Assembly: GCF_947654165.1 (NCBI RefSeq)
Contig: NZ_CANTKB010000026.1
Span: forward strand, 1 to 42,224
DNA from: an uncultured Blautia sp.
Lineage (GTDB): Bacteria; Bacillota; Clostridia; Lachnospirales; Lachnospiraceae
Direction of reading: 5' to 3'
DNA: 42,224 nt
Part shown: one piece after another, positions 7,044 to 14,953 of the stretch
How the letters are laid out: each line of letters starts with the position of its first letter
Numbering within the stretch: the first letter of the stretch is position 1
The notes under the pieces: model-generated
What the model saw: only the letters and a program-made list of their open reading frames with translations
The model's database searches: none
Told to the model about the DNA's origin: nothing
Program-made: the position numbers and the translations under genes

Positions 7044-7703
7044 ATGAAAATAGGAGAAGCAGCAAAAGAAACAGGACTTTCTATCAGCAATATCCGGTTT
7101 TATGAGAAAAAAGGTCTTTTGGAACCTGCAAGAGATCAGGCAAGTAAGTATCGCAATTATACAGAAGAAGATATTCTGCGGTTAAAAAAGATCATAATCT
7201 TTCGGAAAATGGATTTATCTGTGGAACAGATTGCTGCCATGCTGAGAGGAAAAACAGATGCAAAAGAAGTGCTGAAGAAGCAGGAGAAGGAGCTTTTGAA
7301 TAAAATCCAAGAGCTGGAAGGTGCTTTGGAGCTATGCCGGGTTTTAGAAAAAGAAGAATCACCTCTTGATATAGATCCGGGGCAATATCTGGATTATATT
7401 GCTCAGGAAGAGAAGAAGGGAAAGAAGTTCTCAAAAGCAGAAGAGTTTTTGGATGGCATGTTGGAAAGTGCAGGGGCTCTTTCGGGAGGGATGCAGTCCG
7501 TTGGATTTTGGGGAGAAATACTTGGACCCTATGCGTGGCTGGGAAAATATCTGAATTTGATATTCTGGCTGTTGGTGGCAGGCATTGTGGTGTTTGCTCT
7601 GATAACAAGGGAACCTTCGGTCAGAAACTATCTATATTGGGGAGGTTTGCTGCTGTTTTTGCTTATGAGAGTAAGCAGTTACTGGAAAAATCAGAGAGAG
7701 TGA
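7044..7703 (+). CDS. MerR family regulator with C-terminal transmembrane anchor
   Basis: 219 residues. Residues 1-70 are a clear MerR winged helix (MKIGEAAKETGLSISNIRFY at the start, followed by EKKGLL and the second-wing region). Residues about 75-115 form the charged dimerisation helix. Instead of a small soluble sensor domain, the protein ends in two hydrophobic segments (about 167-188 and 195-212), so it should sit in the membrane. RBS GGGGAGG is at 7028-7034. Its promoter has the 19-bp MerR spacing. It follows the GTPase-NYN gene by 69 bp on the same strand. The signal is unknown; the last segment hints at envelope or membrane stress. No metal-binding Cys pattern of CueR/ZntR type is visible. 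Confidence 0.85.
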   Translation: MKIGEAAKETGLSISNIRFYEKKGLLEPARDQASKYRNYTEEDILRLKKIIIFRKMDLSVEQIAAMLRGKTDAKEVLKKQEKELLNKIQELEGALELCRVLEKEESPLDIDPGQYLDYIAQEEKKGKKFSKAEEFLDGMLESAGALSGGMQSVGFWGEILGPYAWLGKYLNLIFWLLVAGIVVFALITREPSVRNYLYWGGLLLFLLMRVSSYWKNQRE

Positions 7704-7743
7704 CTGTGATAGGCGGGTGAAAGGATACAGCTGTCAGGCATGA

Positions 7744-8039
7744 TAGGCTGTCAGAGACATGTTTCCGTTTCCCAGTTACTTTTTTAAAGGCCTAATAGGC
7801 TGCCAGATATATTTTGCAAATTTCCACCTACATTTTACAGAGCGTAATAGGCCAGGAAATACATATTTGAATAATCCACTTACTTTTTATACAGTGTTTG
7901 TAGGTGGATTATAAGAAATTTTGTATTTTGGCCTATTGCGTCTCTTTTTTTATAGGTTAAAAATGCAGAAAGTTTCATTTCTACCTATTAGTGCTTAAAT
8001 TTTGTAGGCTAGATTTGACGTTTTATGATTATCAGCCGA
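7744..8039. repeat. Phased TAGG-N27-CCTA array B (six units)
   Basis: The 382-bp gap between merR and the padR remnant holds a second six-unit array. TAGG occurs at 7744, 7796, 7848, 7901, 7953 and 8005. Exactly 31 bp after each comes CCTA (7827, 7932, 7984) or a variant (GTTA 7775, CTTA 7879, CCGA 8036). Spacers are 17, 17, 18, 17 and 17 bp. Unit 5 here and unit 3 of array A agree at about 25 of 35 positions, and units 1 and 2 here at about 24 of 35, so units are related by descent. 7871-7883 pairs with 7900-7912 with one G-U, and 7926-7935 with 7953-7962 with two. An extra TAGGCG at 7710 is out of phase. Confidence 0.85.
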
Positions 8040-8046
8040 TTTACAC

Positions 8047-8086
8047 TTTCATAACAGAAAAATTTTGCTTTAGTACGGTTATGAAA
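8047..8086. other. Inverted repeat after array B
   Basis: TTTCATAAC (8047-8055) is a perfect reverse complement of GTTATGAAA (8078-8086). It lies 7 bp beyond the last unit of array B, mirroring the hairpin after array A, but its right arm falls on the conserved Tyr-Gly-Tyr-Glu codons of the padR remnant, so it may be coincidental. Confidence 0.4.
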
Positions 8087-8349
8087 TGATTGAGACGCTG
8101 CAGAACCGTTCTCAAAATGTCTTTGAGTTAAAGGCTGGTACCCTGTATCCCTTACTCCACAGTATGGAGCAGAAGAAGCTACTGGAGTCTTATGAGAAAG
8201 AGGTAGATGGGAAAAGGCGGAAATATTACCAGATTACAAAAGCCGGAATGAAGCATCTGGATAGCAAGAAACGTGAATGGGAAATGTATAGAAATGCAGT
8301 ACAGCGTGTGTTAGGGGGTGCTGCCTATGACGCAGTCGGAATATCTTGA
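8074..8349 (+). pseudogene. 5'-truncated PadR family regulator
   Basis: The reading frame gives YGYEMIETLQNRSQNVFELK and then AGTLYPLLHSMEQKKLL, GKRRKYYQITKAG: the second half of a PadR winged helix. The N-terminal ~20-25 residues, including the start and first helix, are missing. The codon immediately before the first recognisable Tyr is TAG (8071-8073), and everything left of it belongs to the array B island. Any translation would have to begin at the internal ATG 8086, inside the first helix-turn-helix, which has no RBS. Its stop overlaps the next small frame by 23 bp, the coupled arrangement of intact padR-permease-prefix operons. Confidence 0.75.
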
Positions 8350-8838
8350 AATCGTAAAAGAGCAGATTCGCCAGAAACAGATGCAGGAAGAACTGGCAGA
8401 GGAGCTTGGCTGCTGGGAAAAGGACTAATAGAAAAACGGTATGTTTCTTCTGTGACCGCTTATCTGAAGCAGAAGGATATCCCAGGCATCCTCTACGGTA
8501 TTTTTGGAAAGAACGGATGGATAGGAATAATCATCTGGAATGTTTTCATACTTTTTGTTCTGGTATGGATGCTGCATGACCTGAGGAAAATCACTAATGA
8601 ATTTGCTTACGTAAACTGCCTGGGAATTTTGCTGGCTTTTGGTGTATTGCTCAGCCATTCCGTATTTTGTGTTTTTGGATTTGGCAAAGTCACCCAGATA
8701 TGTGTTCCGGTATTATCATTGGGAGAATCTTATTCCGGTATGCTGGTATCTATGATCGGCAGTGTTTTGCTGGGAGATTTTCTGCAATTTCACAAAAACA
8801 GTCCGGTACTTCCAAGAAATATAAAATTTACAGAATGA
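8327..8838 (+). pseudogene. Decayed permease-prefix / FtsW-RodA-SpoVE-like gene
   Basis: ATG 8327, with AGGGGGTG upstream, opens a 33-residue peptide (MTQSEYLEIVKEQIRQKQMQ...) typical of the prefix domain found with PadR regulators, and stops at 8428. In another frame from about 8401 to the stop at 8838 comes the C-terminal third of an FtsW/RodA/SpoVE polytopic protein (GKNGWIGIIIWNVFI, CLGILLAFGVLL, later LSLGESYSGMLVSM where active members have a PFLSYGG-type motif). The core of the gene is missing, so an internal deletion with frameshift has destroyed it. Together with the truncated padR this is a dead operon. Confidence 0.7.
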
Positions 8839-8849
8839 ATCTGGTATTT

Positions 8850-8909
8850 GCCTTCCTTTTGTCATATACTGAGAGTAGGATTTTTCTCAGGACAAAAGGA
8901 AGGCTTTTT
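8850..8909 (+). terminator. Strong intrinsic terminator
   Basis: A perfect 14-bp stem (GCCTTCCTTTTGTC 8850-8863 with 8891-8904) contains a second stem CTGAGA/TCTCAG (8869-8874, 8885-8890) and ends in TTTTT. It follows the FtsW-like remnant, a relic of the old operon, and insulates the GreA-family gene downstream. Confidence 0.9.
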
Positions 8910-8945
8910 GATTGAGGGAAAATTAAGAAGAAAAGAGGATGAATC

Positions 8946-9449
8946 ATGAGAGAGCGTCTTACAAAAAGTGATGTAGAAAAAATCGAGGCAGAGATTGAAT
9001 ACCGGAAACTTACGGTAAGAAAGGAAGCCATCGAAGCCGTAAAAGAAGCCAGGGCACAGGGAGATTTAAGTGAAAACTTTGAATATTATGCAGCCAAAAG
9101 GGACAAGAATAAAAATGAGAGCCGTATCAATTATCTGGAGCGGATGCTGAAAACAGCAGAGATCGTATCCGATGATTCCAGGGCAGACGAAGTAGGGATG
9201 AACAATGTAGTAGAAATTTATTTCGAGGATGAAGACGAGACAGAGACCTATAAGCTGGTGACATCCATCAGAGGAAATTCCCTGGATAACAAAATCAGCA
9301 TTGAATCACCCCTTGGAAAAGCGATTTTAGGACATAAGGTTGGTGACAGAGTCAAAGTGAAAATCAGCGATACGGCAGGATATTTTGTAGAAATCCGAAA
9401 AATTAAAAAAAATACAGATGATAAGGAAGATCAGATCAAGAGTTTTTGA
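8946..9449 (+). CDS. GreA/GreB family transcription elongation factor
   Basis: 167 residues. The N-terminal coiled coil (about 1-75) carries the tip signature ARAQGDLSENFEYYAAK, whose Asp and Glu enter the RNA polymerase secondary channel and stimulate cleavage of backtracked RNA. The C-terminal FKBP-like half (about 80-155) has the SPLGKAILGHKVGD motif of Gre factors. It ends in a short Lys/Asp-rich tail. It stands alone between a terminator and a phosphate-type promoter; chromosomal greA of Firmicutes is often beside lysS, so this may be a paralogue. RBS AGAGGATG precedes the ATG closely. Confidence 0.9.
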   Translation: MRERLTKSDVEKIEAEIEYRKLTVRKEAIEAVKEARAQGDLSENFEYYAAKRDKNKNESRINYLERMLKTAEIVSDDSRADEVGMNNVVEIYFEDEDETETYKLVTSIRGNSLDNKISIESPLGKAILGHKVGDRVKVKISDTAGYFVEIRKIKKNTDDKEDQIKSF

Positions 9450-9460
9450 TATAAGAAAAT

Positions 9461-9514
9461 TTTACATGGATTTAACATAACCTTTTGCAAAACTTTACAT
9501 AGATTTTTTATAAT
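9461..9514 (+). promoter_or_regulatory. Pho-box-like promoter of the Na/Pi cotransporter gene
   Basis: Four half-sites lie exactly 11 bp apart: TTTACA 9461, TTAACA 9472, the weaker TTTTGC 9483 and TTTACA 9494. A perfect TATAAT follows at 9509-9514. Direct TT(A/T/C)ACA repeats at 11-bp pitch ending near -25 are how PhoP of Bacillus subtilis activates its promoters. There is no good -35 box, as expected for an activated promoter. Confidence 0.8.
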
Positions 9515-9599
9515 AAAAATGATAATGTAAAATGAAATACCGGCAGCGTGTTCTCTTGGTACACGGTCTGCAGAAATAAAAATACAAAAGGAGAAAAGC

Positions 9600-11360
9600 A
9601 TGGATTTTTTTAGCATATTAAGTATGATCGGAGGCCTTGCACTGTTCCTGTATGGAATGCATGTTATGGGCGATGGCCTCTCAAAGGTTTCCGGTGGTAA
9701 AATGGAAAAAATTCTGGAAAGCCTGACCTCCAACCCTCTGAAAGCAGTGGGATTAGGTGCACTGGTAACAGCAGTTATTCAGTCTTCTTCCGCTACTACG
9801 GTTATGGTAGTCGGCTTTGTAAACTCAGGTATTATGAAGCTGTCCCAGGCTGTGGGCGTCATCATGGGTGCCAATATCGGTACTACCATTACTTCCTGGA
9901 TTCTCAGTCTTTCCGGGATTCAGAGTGACAGCTTTTTTATAAAAATGTTTAAACCAACCTCTTTTTCACCGATTCTGGCCATTATCGGTGTGGCATTTTT
10001 GCTTTTTGCAAAGAGCGAGAAAAAGAAAGATATCGGAACCATTTTTCTTGGATTTGCAGTGCTGATGTTTGGTATGGAAAGCATGAGTTCTGCTGTAAAA
10101 CCGCTGGCTGATGTTCCGGAATTTACCGGAATCCTTACAGCATTTTCCAACCCGCTTCTTGGTATGCTGGCAGGTGCAGTTTTAACTGCGGTGATTCAGA
10201 GCTCCTCAGCGTCCGTGGGTATTCTTCAGGCACTTTGTGTAACAGGTGCAGTCAGCTACAGTGTGGCGATTCCTATTATCCTGGGTCAGAATATCGGAAC
10301 TTGTGTTACTGCACTTTTATCTGCGATTGGTGCTAAGAAAAACGCAAAGAGAGCCGCTATGGTTCACCTGTATTTCAATATTATTGGAACCGCAGTGTTC
10401 CTGGTAGTGTTCTATGGCCTGCATATGGCACTGGATTTCCAGTTCATGGGACAGGCTGCCAATGCAGCAGGAATTGCAGTTGCACACAGTGCGTTTAACG
10501 TGTTTGCGACCTGTATTCTTCTGCCATTTTCTAAGGGACTTGAGAAGCTGGCATGTATTACCATCCGTGATGAAAAAGAAGAAAATGACGAGACAGAAGG
10601 TCTGCAGCTTCTGGATGCACGTTTCCTGGACAAACCGGCACTGGCTATGGAGCAGAGCCGTACGGTAGCAAATTATATGGCAGATGCTTCCCGTGACTGT
10701 ATGTTAGCAGCACTCTCTATGTTCCAGGAATACAAAGGCGAGCTGGAAGATAAAATCGTGGAAGATGAGAACAAAGTTGACAAGTATGAGGATGCATTGG
10801 GCACCTATCTTGTAAAGCTGGGACAGAAAGATATGAGCCAGAAGGACAGCAGGGATTTGTCTGTGATTCTTCACTGTATCGGTGACTTTGAAAGAATCTC
10901 AGACCACGGTGTGAACATTATGGAATCTGCGAAAGAACTTCATGATAAAGGCCTGAAATTCTCAGATAAAGCACTTGCGGAACTGGCTGTGATTTCAAGG
11001 GCAGTGGAAGATATTGTGAAACTTTCCTATCAGGTTTTTGAGGAGAGGGACTACAAACTTGCGAAGAAAGTAGAGCCTCTGGAAGAGATTATAGATGAGC
11101 TGAATCAGGAGTTAAAGAGCCGTCATGTAAACCGTCTGAGAGAAGGAAAATGTACTATTGAGCAGGGATTTATTCTTTCCGATGTTCTTACCAGCCTGGA
11201 GCGAATTTCTGATCATTGTTCCAACATTGCAGTCTGCATTTCCCAGATTGCGGAGGGAAGTTATGAGACACACAGCTACTTGAATGCAATGAAGAGTGAA
11301 GACAACCTGTCTTTCCAGAAAACCATGGATGAGACAAGAAAGTATTATCCTCTTCCATAG
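9600..11360 (+). CDS. Na/Pi cotransporter family protein with C-terminal PhoU domain
   Basis: 586 residues. Two inverted repeats of the sodium-phosphate symporter family are clear: QSSSATTVMVVGFVNSG with GANIGTT near residues 60-95, and QSSSASVGILQALC with GQNIGT near residues 200-235. About eight to nine membrane segments fill the first 320 residues. The last ~230 residues are helical, carry EDALGTYLVKL, CIGDFERISDHGVNIME and LERISDHCSNIAVCI, and match PhoU. The protein should import phosphate with Na+, with the PhoU part reporting or restraining transport. RBS AAAAGGAG is 7 bp before the ATG. The Pho-box-like promoter upstream and PhoB/PhoR-type genes downstream form one phosphate module. 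Confidence 0.92.
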   Translation: MDFFSILSMIGGLALFLYGMHVMGDGLSKVSGGKMEKILESLTSNPLKAVGLGALVTAVIQSSSATTVMVVGFVNSGIMKLSQAVGVIMGANIGTTITSWILSLSGIQSDSFFIKMFKPTSFSPILAIIGVAFLLFAKSEKKKDIGTIFLGFAVLMFGMESMSSAVKPLADVPEFTGILTAFSNPLLGMLAGAVLTAVIQSSSASVGILQALCVTGAVSYSVAIPIILGQNIGTCVTALLSAIGAKKNAKRAAMVHLYFNIIGTAVFLVVFYGLHMALDFQFMGQAANAAGIAVAHSAFNVFATCILLPFSKGLEKLACITIRDEKEENDETEGLQLLDARFLDKPALAMEQSRTVANYMADASRDCMLAALSMFQEYKGELEDKIVEDENKVDKYEDALGTYLVKLGQKDMSQKDSRDLSVILHCIGDFERISDHGVNIMESAKELHDKGLKFSDKALAELAVISRAVEDIVKLSYQVFEERDYKLAKKVEPLEEIIDELNQELKSRHVNRLREGKCTIEQGFILSDVLTSLERISDHCSNIAVCISQIAEGSYETHSYLNAMKSEDNLSFQKTMDETRKYYPLP

Positions 11361-11376
11361 GAACTGGCTAAGTTAT

Positions 11377-11423
11377 AAAAGCGTGTTTGAAAATACATTT
11401 GGGTGATTTTCAGGCACGCTTTT
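11377..11423 (+). terminator. Terminator or attenuator between the Na/Pi gene and the response regulator gene
   Basis: AAAAGCGTG (11377-11385) pairs with CACGCTTTT (11415-11423), and inside it TGAAAAT pairs with ATTTTCA. The T-tract is only four bases, so partial read-through into the two-component genes is likely. Confidence 0.65.
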
Positions 11424-11459
11424 CCTGATTTTCACAATGAAGTAGGAGGAGGTATCAAG

Positions 11460-12134
11460 ATGATTTACTGTGTAGAAGATGAAAGAAATATAAGGGAATT
11501 ACTGGTATATACTTTGGGGACAACAGGTTTTGAAGCAAAGGGTATCCGGGATGGAAAAGAACTGAAAAAAGCACTGAAAGAAGAACTCCCTGAGCTGATT
11601 CTTCTGGATATTATGCTTCCCGGAGAAGACGGATACAGCATTCTGGAAAACTTGAAAAAGAATCAGGAAACAAAGGATATTCCAGTGATCATGGTGACTG
11701 CAAAAGAGGCAGAGTATGACAAGGTGAGAGGACTGGACAGTGGTGCAGACGACTATATTACGAAGCCTTTTGGTATGATGGAATTTATTGCAAGAGTGAA
11801 AGCAGCACTCAGGAGAGTATCCAAACAATCAGGGAAAAAGGAGTACACGTATAAAGGGCTTACCATTCATGTAGAGAGACATCAGGTATTTGACGGGGAG
11901 AGACAGGTAGAGCTTACCTTAAAGGAATTTGAGCTTCTTAGATATTTAATGGAGAATCAGGGAATCGTTTTAAGCCGTGACCAGATTCTGGAAAAAATAT
12001 GGGGATATGAGTTTTCAGGAGAGACCAGGACCGTAGACGTACATATCAGAACCCTCCGGCAGAAACTTGGGGAATCAGGCTTTTTAATCGAAACAGTCCG
12101 TGGTGTGGGATACCGCATAGGAGATAAAGAATGA
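11460..12134 (+). CDS. PhoB/OmpR family response regulator
   Basis: 224 residues. The receiver domain has the acidic pair Glu6/Asp7, phospho-acceptor Asp50 (LILLDIMLPGEDG), Thr80 and Lys102 (TKPF). A winged-helix DNA-binding domain fills about 130-222 (LTLKEFELLRYLMEN, RTVDVHIRTLRQKLG, VRGVGYRIG). The ATG at 11460 follows GGAGGAGG by 7 bp; earlier in-frame codons lie inside the preceding hairpin. The 3' end overlaps the kinase gene by 4 bp (ATGA), indicating translational coupling. The Pho-box-like sites before the transporter make PhoP/PhoB function likely; this is inference from context. Confidence 0.9.
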   Translation: MIYCVEDERNIRELLVYTLGTTGFEAKGIRDGKELKKALKEELPELILLDIMLPGEDGYSILENLKKNQETKDIPVIMVTAKEAEYDKVRGLDSGADDYITKPFGMMEFIARVKAALRRVSKQSGKKEYTYKGLTIHVERHQVFDGERQVELTLKEFELLRYLMENQGIVLSRDQILEKIWGYEFSGETRTVDVHIRTLRQKLGESGFLIETVRGVGYRIGDKE

Positions 12135-13486
12135 AGCAGAGAATCATGAATCATGTAGGAATTTTGGCAGCGTTTTCTATATTGATCACTTTTTTTGCTG
12201 CCAGTATTGTCATGTATCAGAAGTATAATAGCTACATGCGGCAGGATGTAAAAAATGAATCTAGGTATTTAAGATATGTGCTGGAATACATGGGAGAAGA
12301 TTATCTGACAAGGGAAGTAGGAAATATCACCACAAGCCGGATCACGCTTTTTCAGGAAGACGGAACGGTTTTATTTGATTCCGAGAAAGATGCGGAATCC
12401 ATGGAAAATCATAAGAACAGGCCAGAGGTAAAAGCTGCAAAACAGACAGGAGAAGGAGAAATGATACGGATTTCCGAGACTCTTTCCCAACAGACTTTTT
12501 ACTATGCAGTACAGCTTGATGATGGGAAAATTCTGCGTGTGGCAATGACAACAGACAGTGTGCTTACCACCCTTCTTTCCAGCTTTACACTCATGGGAAT
12601 TCTTTTAATCGCAGTTCTCTGCCTGGCGTTTACTGTGGTGGAAAGGCAGACGAAACGGTTGATTGAGCCTATCAATAAGCTGGATCTGGAACATCCGTTG
12701 GAACATGTGGAGTATGAGGAATTACGCCCTCTTCTCAACCGTGTAGATGAGCAGAACCGGCAGATAGCCAAGCAGGTGGAGGAGTTAAAGCAGGCAGAAG
12801 CAGTCAGAAGAGAATTTTCCGCTAATGTCTCACATGAATTAAAAACACCGTTGATGTCCATCTCTGGATATGCGGAAATCATGAAAAACGGAATGGTGCG
12901 GCAGGAAGATATCCCGGAGTTTGCAGGCAGGATTTATGACGAAGCCAGCCGTCTTACCAGCCTGGTAAAAGACATTATCGAGTTATCAAAGCTGGATGAA
13001 AAAAGCGGGGAACTGCCTTTTGAACAGGTGGATATCTATGAGCTGGCACAAGATATCTGCCAGAATCTTACCCTGCATGCAAAAAAAAGAAATGTCCATA
13101 TTTTTGCAGAAGGAAAACAGGCAGAAATCTATGGAGTCCGCCACATTTTATATGAAATGATGTATAATCTTGTGGATAATGCAATCCAATATAACCGGGA
13201 AGGTGGATATGTGAAAGTATCCATTACAAAAGAAAGGAAAGCCATCTGTTTCTGTGTAGAAGATAATGGAATTGGCATTGCGAAAGAAGAGCAGGAACGG
13301 ATTTTTGAGCGGTTCTACAGAGTGGATAAAAGCCATTCCAGGAAGACCGGGGGAACCGGGCTGGGGCTGTCGATTGTTAAGCACGGGGCAGTTCTGCACC
13401 ATGCAGAAATCAGGCTTGACAGTGCACCGGGACAAGGAACAAAAATACAGATTCTGTTTCATACAGACAAAGAAAAAGAGGCTTAA
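12131..13486 (+). CDS. PhoR-like sensor histidine kinase
   Basis: 451 residues. One membrane helix at 9-29, an external sensor region of about 120 residues, a second helix at 149-170, a HAMP-like linker, then the HisKA motif NVSHELKTP with His235, N box NLVDNAIQYN, DNGIGI and GTGLGLSIVK of the ATPase domain. It should autophosphorylate and pass phosphate to Asp50 of the regulator encoded just upstream, with which it overlaps by 4 bp. No PAS domain is obvious, so the external loop probably senses directly or through the transporter/PhoU protein. The stop codon lies within the following terminator stem. Confidence 0.9.
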   Translation: MKQRIMNHVGILAAFSILITFFAASIVMYQKYNSYMRQDVKNESRYLRYVLEYMGEDYLTREVGNITTSRITLFQEDGTVLFDSEKDAESMENHKNRPEVKAAKQTGEGEMIRISETLSQQTFYYAVQLDDGKILRVAMTTDSVLTTLLSSFTLMGILLIAVLCLAFTVVERQTKRLIEPINKLDLEHPLEHVEYEELRPLLNRVDEQNRQIAKQVEELKQAEAVRREFSANVSHELKTPLMSISGYAEIMKNGMVRQEDIPEFAGRIYDEASRLTSLVKDIIELSKLDEKSGELPFEQVDIYELAQDICQNLTLHAKKRNVHIFAEGKQAEIYGVRHILYEMMYNLVDNAIQYNREGGYVKVSITKERKAICFCVEDNGIGIAKEEQERIFERFYRVDKSHSRKTGGTGLGLSIVKHGAVLHHAEIRLDSAPGQGTKIQILFHTDKEKEA

Positions 13487-13498
13487 AAAGCCTCTTTT
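13474..13498. terminator. Compact bidirectional terminator between phoR-like and trkH
   Basis: AAAAGAGGCTT (13474-13484) pairs perfectly with 13488-13498 around a three-base AAA loop. The kinase gene's stop (13484-13486) lies in the stem and loop, and the trkH stop codon touches the right arm, so one hairpin serves both convergent genes. Confidence 0.85.
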
Positions 13499-14939
13499 AA
13501 TATTTCTTCCAGGTATCCGGTACAAACAGCAGCAGCATGGGGAAGATTTCCAGCCTGCCAGCCAGCATGTCAAAAATCAGTACCAGCTTTGAACCGTCAG
13601 AGAAAATAGAAAAGTTCTGAGTAGGTCCCACCAGTTCCAATCCCGGCCCGATATTATTTAAAGTAGCGGCAACACCGGTAAAGTTTGTGATCAGGTCAAA
13701 TCCGTTAAACCCAAGGAGCAGGACAGACAATGCAAAGATCAATACATATGCGATCATGAACACGTTGGTAGAACGCACAACTTCATGTTCCAGGGTATGG
13801 CCATCCACCTTTAACTTTTTCACCATACGTGGATGAAGAAGTGTGTGGAGCTCTTTCTGAATGGTTTTGATCAGAATGACAAAACGTGAAACTTTGATTC
13901 CGCCTCCTGTACTTCCGGCACAGGCTCCGATAAACATCAGCATCACCAGAGTTGTCTTTGCAACCTGTGGCCAGATATCAAAGTCCGTGGTAGCAAATCC
14001 CGTGGTTGTTATGATAGAAGCAACCTGGAAAGAAGCATGGCGGAATACCTCTCCGATGGTAGGGAAAAGATGGCGGATATCCCATGAAATCATGAGGATA
14101 GCTGCCAGGATAATACCCAGATAGCAGCGTACTTCTGTCATCAAAAATGCCTGCCGGAATTTCTTGCACAGAATGAAAAAGTAAGCATTAAAGTTGATTC
14201 CAAACAGGATCATAAAGACCGTAACTACAATTTGTAAATACGGGGAATAGCTTCCGATGCTGTCATTTTTGATTCCGAACCCACCGGTTCCCGCAGTGCC
14301 AAAGCTGGTGGTAAGAGCATCAAAAAGCGGCATACCTCCAAGTAAAAGAAGAATAATTTCTATAACCGTAAGGAAAATATAAATCAGATACAGGATTTTG
14401 GCAGTAGACTGTACAGTTGGCATCAATTTACTTACAGATGGCCCTGGGCTTTCTGCTTTCATTAAGTTCATGTTATAGCCTGTTCCGTGTGCCTGAACAA
14501 AGGTAAGCAGGAATACAAGAACCCCCATACCTCCGATCCAGTGGGTAAAGCTTCGCCACATAAGGACACACTTGGGCAATATCTCTACATCGGTAAGAAT
14601 GCTGGCACCAGTAGTTGTAAAGCCGGAAACCGTCTCAAAAAGTGCGTCTACAGGGTTGGTGATTGCTCCACACAGTAAAAACGGAATTGCTCCCATGATA
14701 CTTAATACAATCCAGCTTAGTGCAACTGTGACAAATCCTTCTTTTACATAGTAGGTGTTGTTTTCAGGTTTTTTTCTGGTCAGAAGATAAGCCAGAATCA
14801 GGCAAAACAGTGCAGTCAGGAAAAAGGCCCAGCCACTGTGTTCCTGATATACAACGGCAGTAATACAGGGAAGTGCCATAAATGCTGCTTCAAAGGAAAG
14901 AACTTTTCCAATAATATATTTTACAATTGAGTAATTCAT
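13497..14939 (-). CDS. trkH: TrkH/KtrB family potassium uptake protein
   Basis: 480 residues with about ten to twelve membrane segments and the repeated pore loops of the Trk/Ktr/HKT superfamily: SGFTTTGASIL, GTAGTGGFGI, TTTGFATTDFD and the fourth loop near GVAATLNNIGPGL. It conducts K+ across the membrane as a dimer gated by TrkA. It is the second gene of a minus-strand operon, 14 bp after trkA. ACAGGAGACGC precedes its ATG. The C-terminal hydrophobic segment FDMLAGRLEIFPML is characteristic. Confidence 0.93.
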   Translation of the reverse strand: MNYSIVKYIIGKVLSFEAAFMALPCITAVVYQEHSGWAFFLTALFCLILAYLLTRKKPENNTYYVKEGFVTVALSWIVLSIMGAIPFLLCGAITNPVDALFETVSGFTTTGASILTDVEILPKCVLMWRSFTHWIGGMGVLVFLLTFVQAHGTGYNMNLMKAESPGPSVSKLMPTVQSTAKILYLIYIFLTVIEIILLLLGGMPLFDALTTSFGTAGTGGFGIKNDSIGSYSPYLQIVVTVFMILFGINFNAYFFILCKKFRQAFLMTEVRCYLGIILAAILMISWDIRHLFPTIGEVFRHASFQVASIITTTGFATTDFDIWPQVAKTTLVMLMFIGACAGSTGGGIKVSRFVILIKTIQKELHTLLHPRMVKKLKVDGHTLEHEVVRSTNVFMIAYVLIFALSVLLLGFNGFDLITNFTGVAATLNNIGPGLELVGPTQNFSIFSDGSKLVLIFDMLAGRLEIFPMLLLFVPDTWKKY

Positions 14940-14953
14940 AGCGTCTCCTGTCC

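Noticed and set aside
8086..8349. Functional PadR regulator starting at 8086
   Set aside because: The start lies inside the first DNA-binding helix, has no RBS, and the conserved upstream residues are interrupted by a stop codon.
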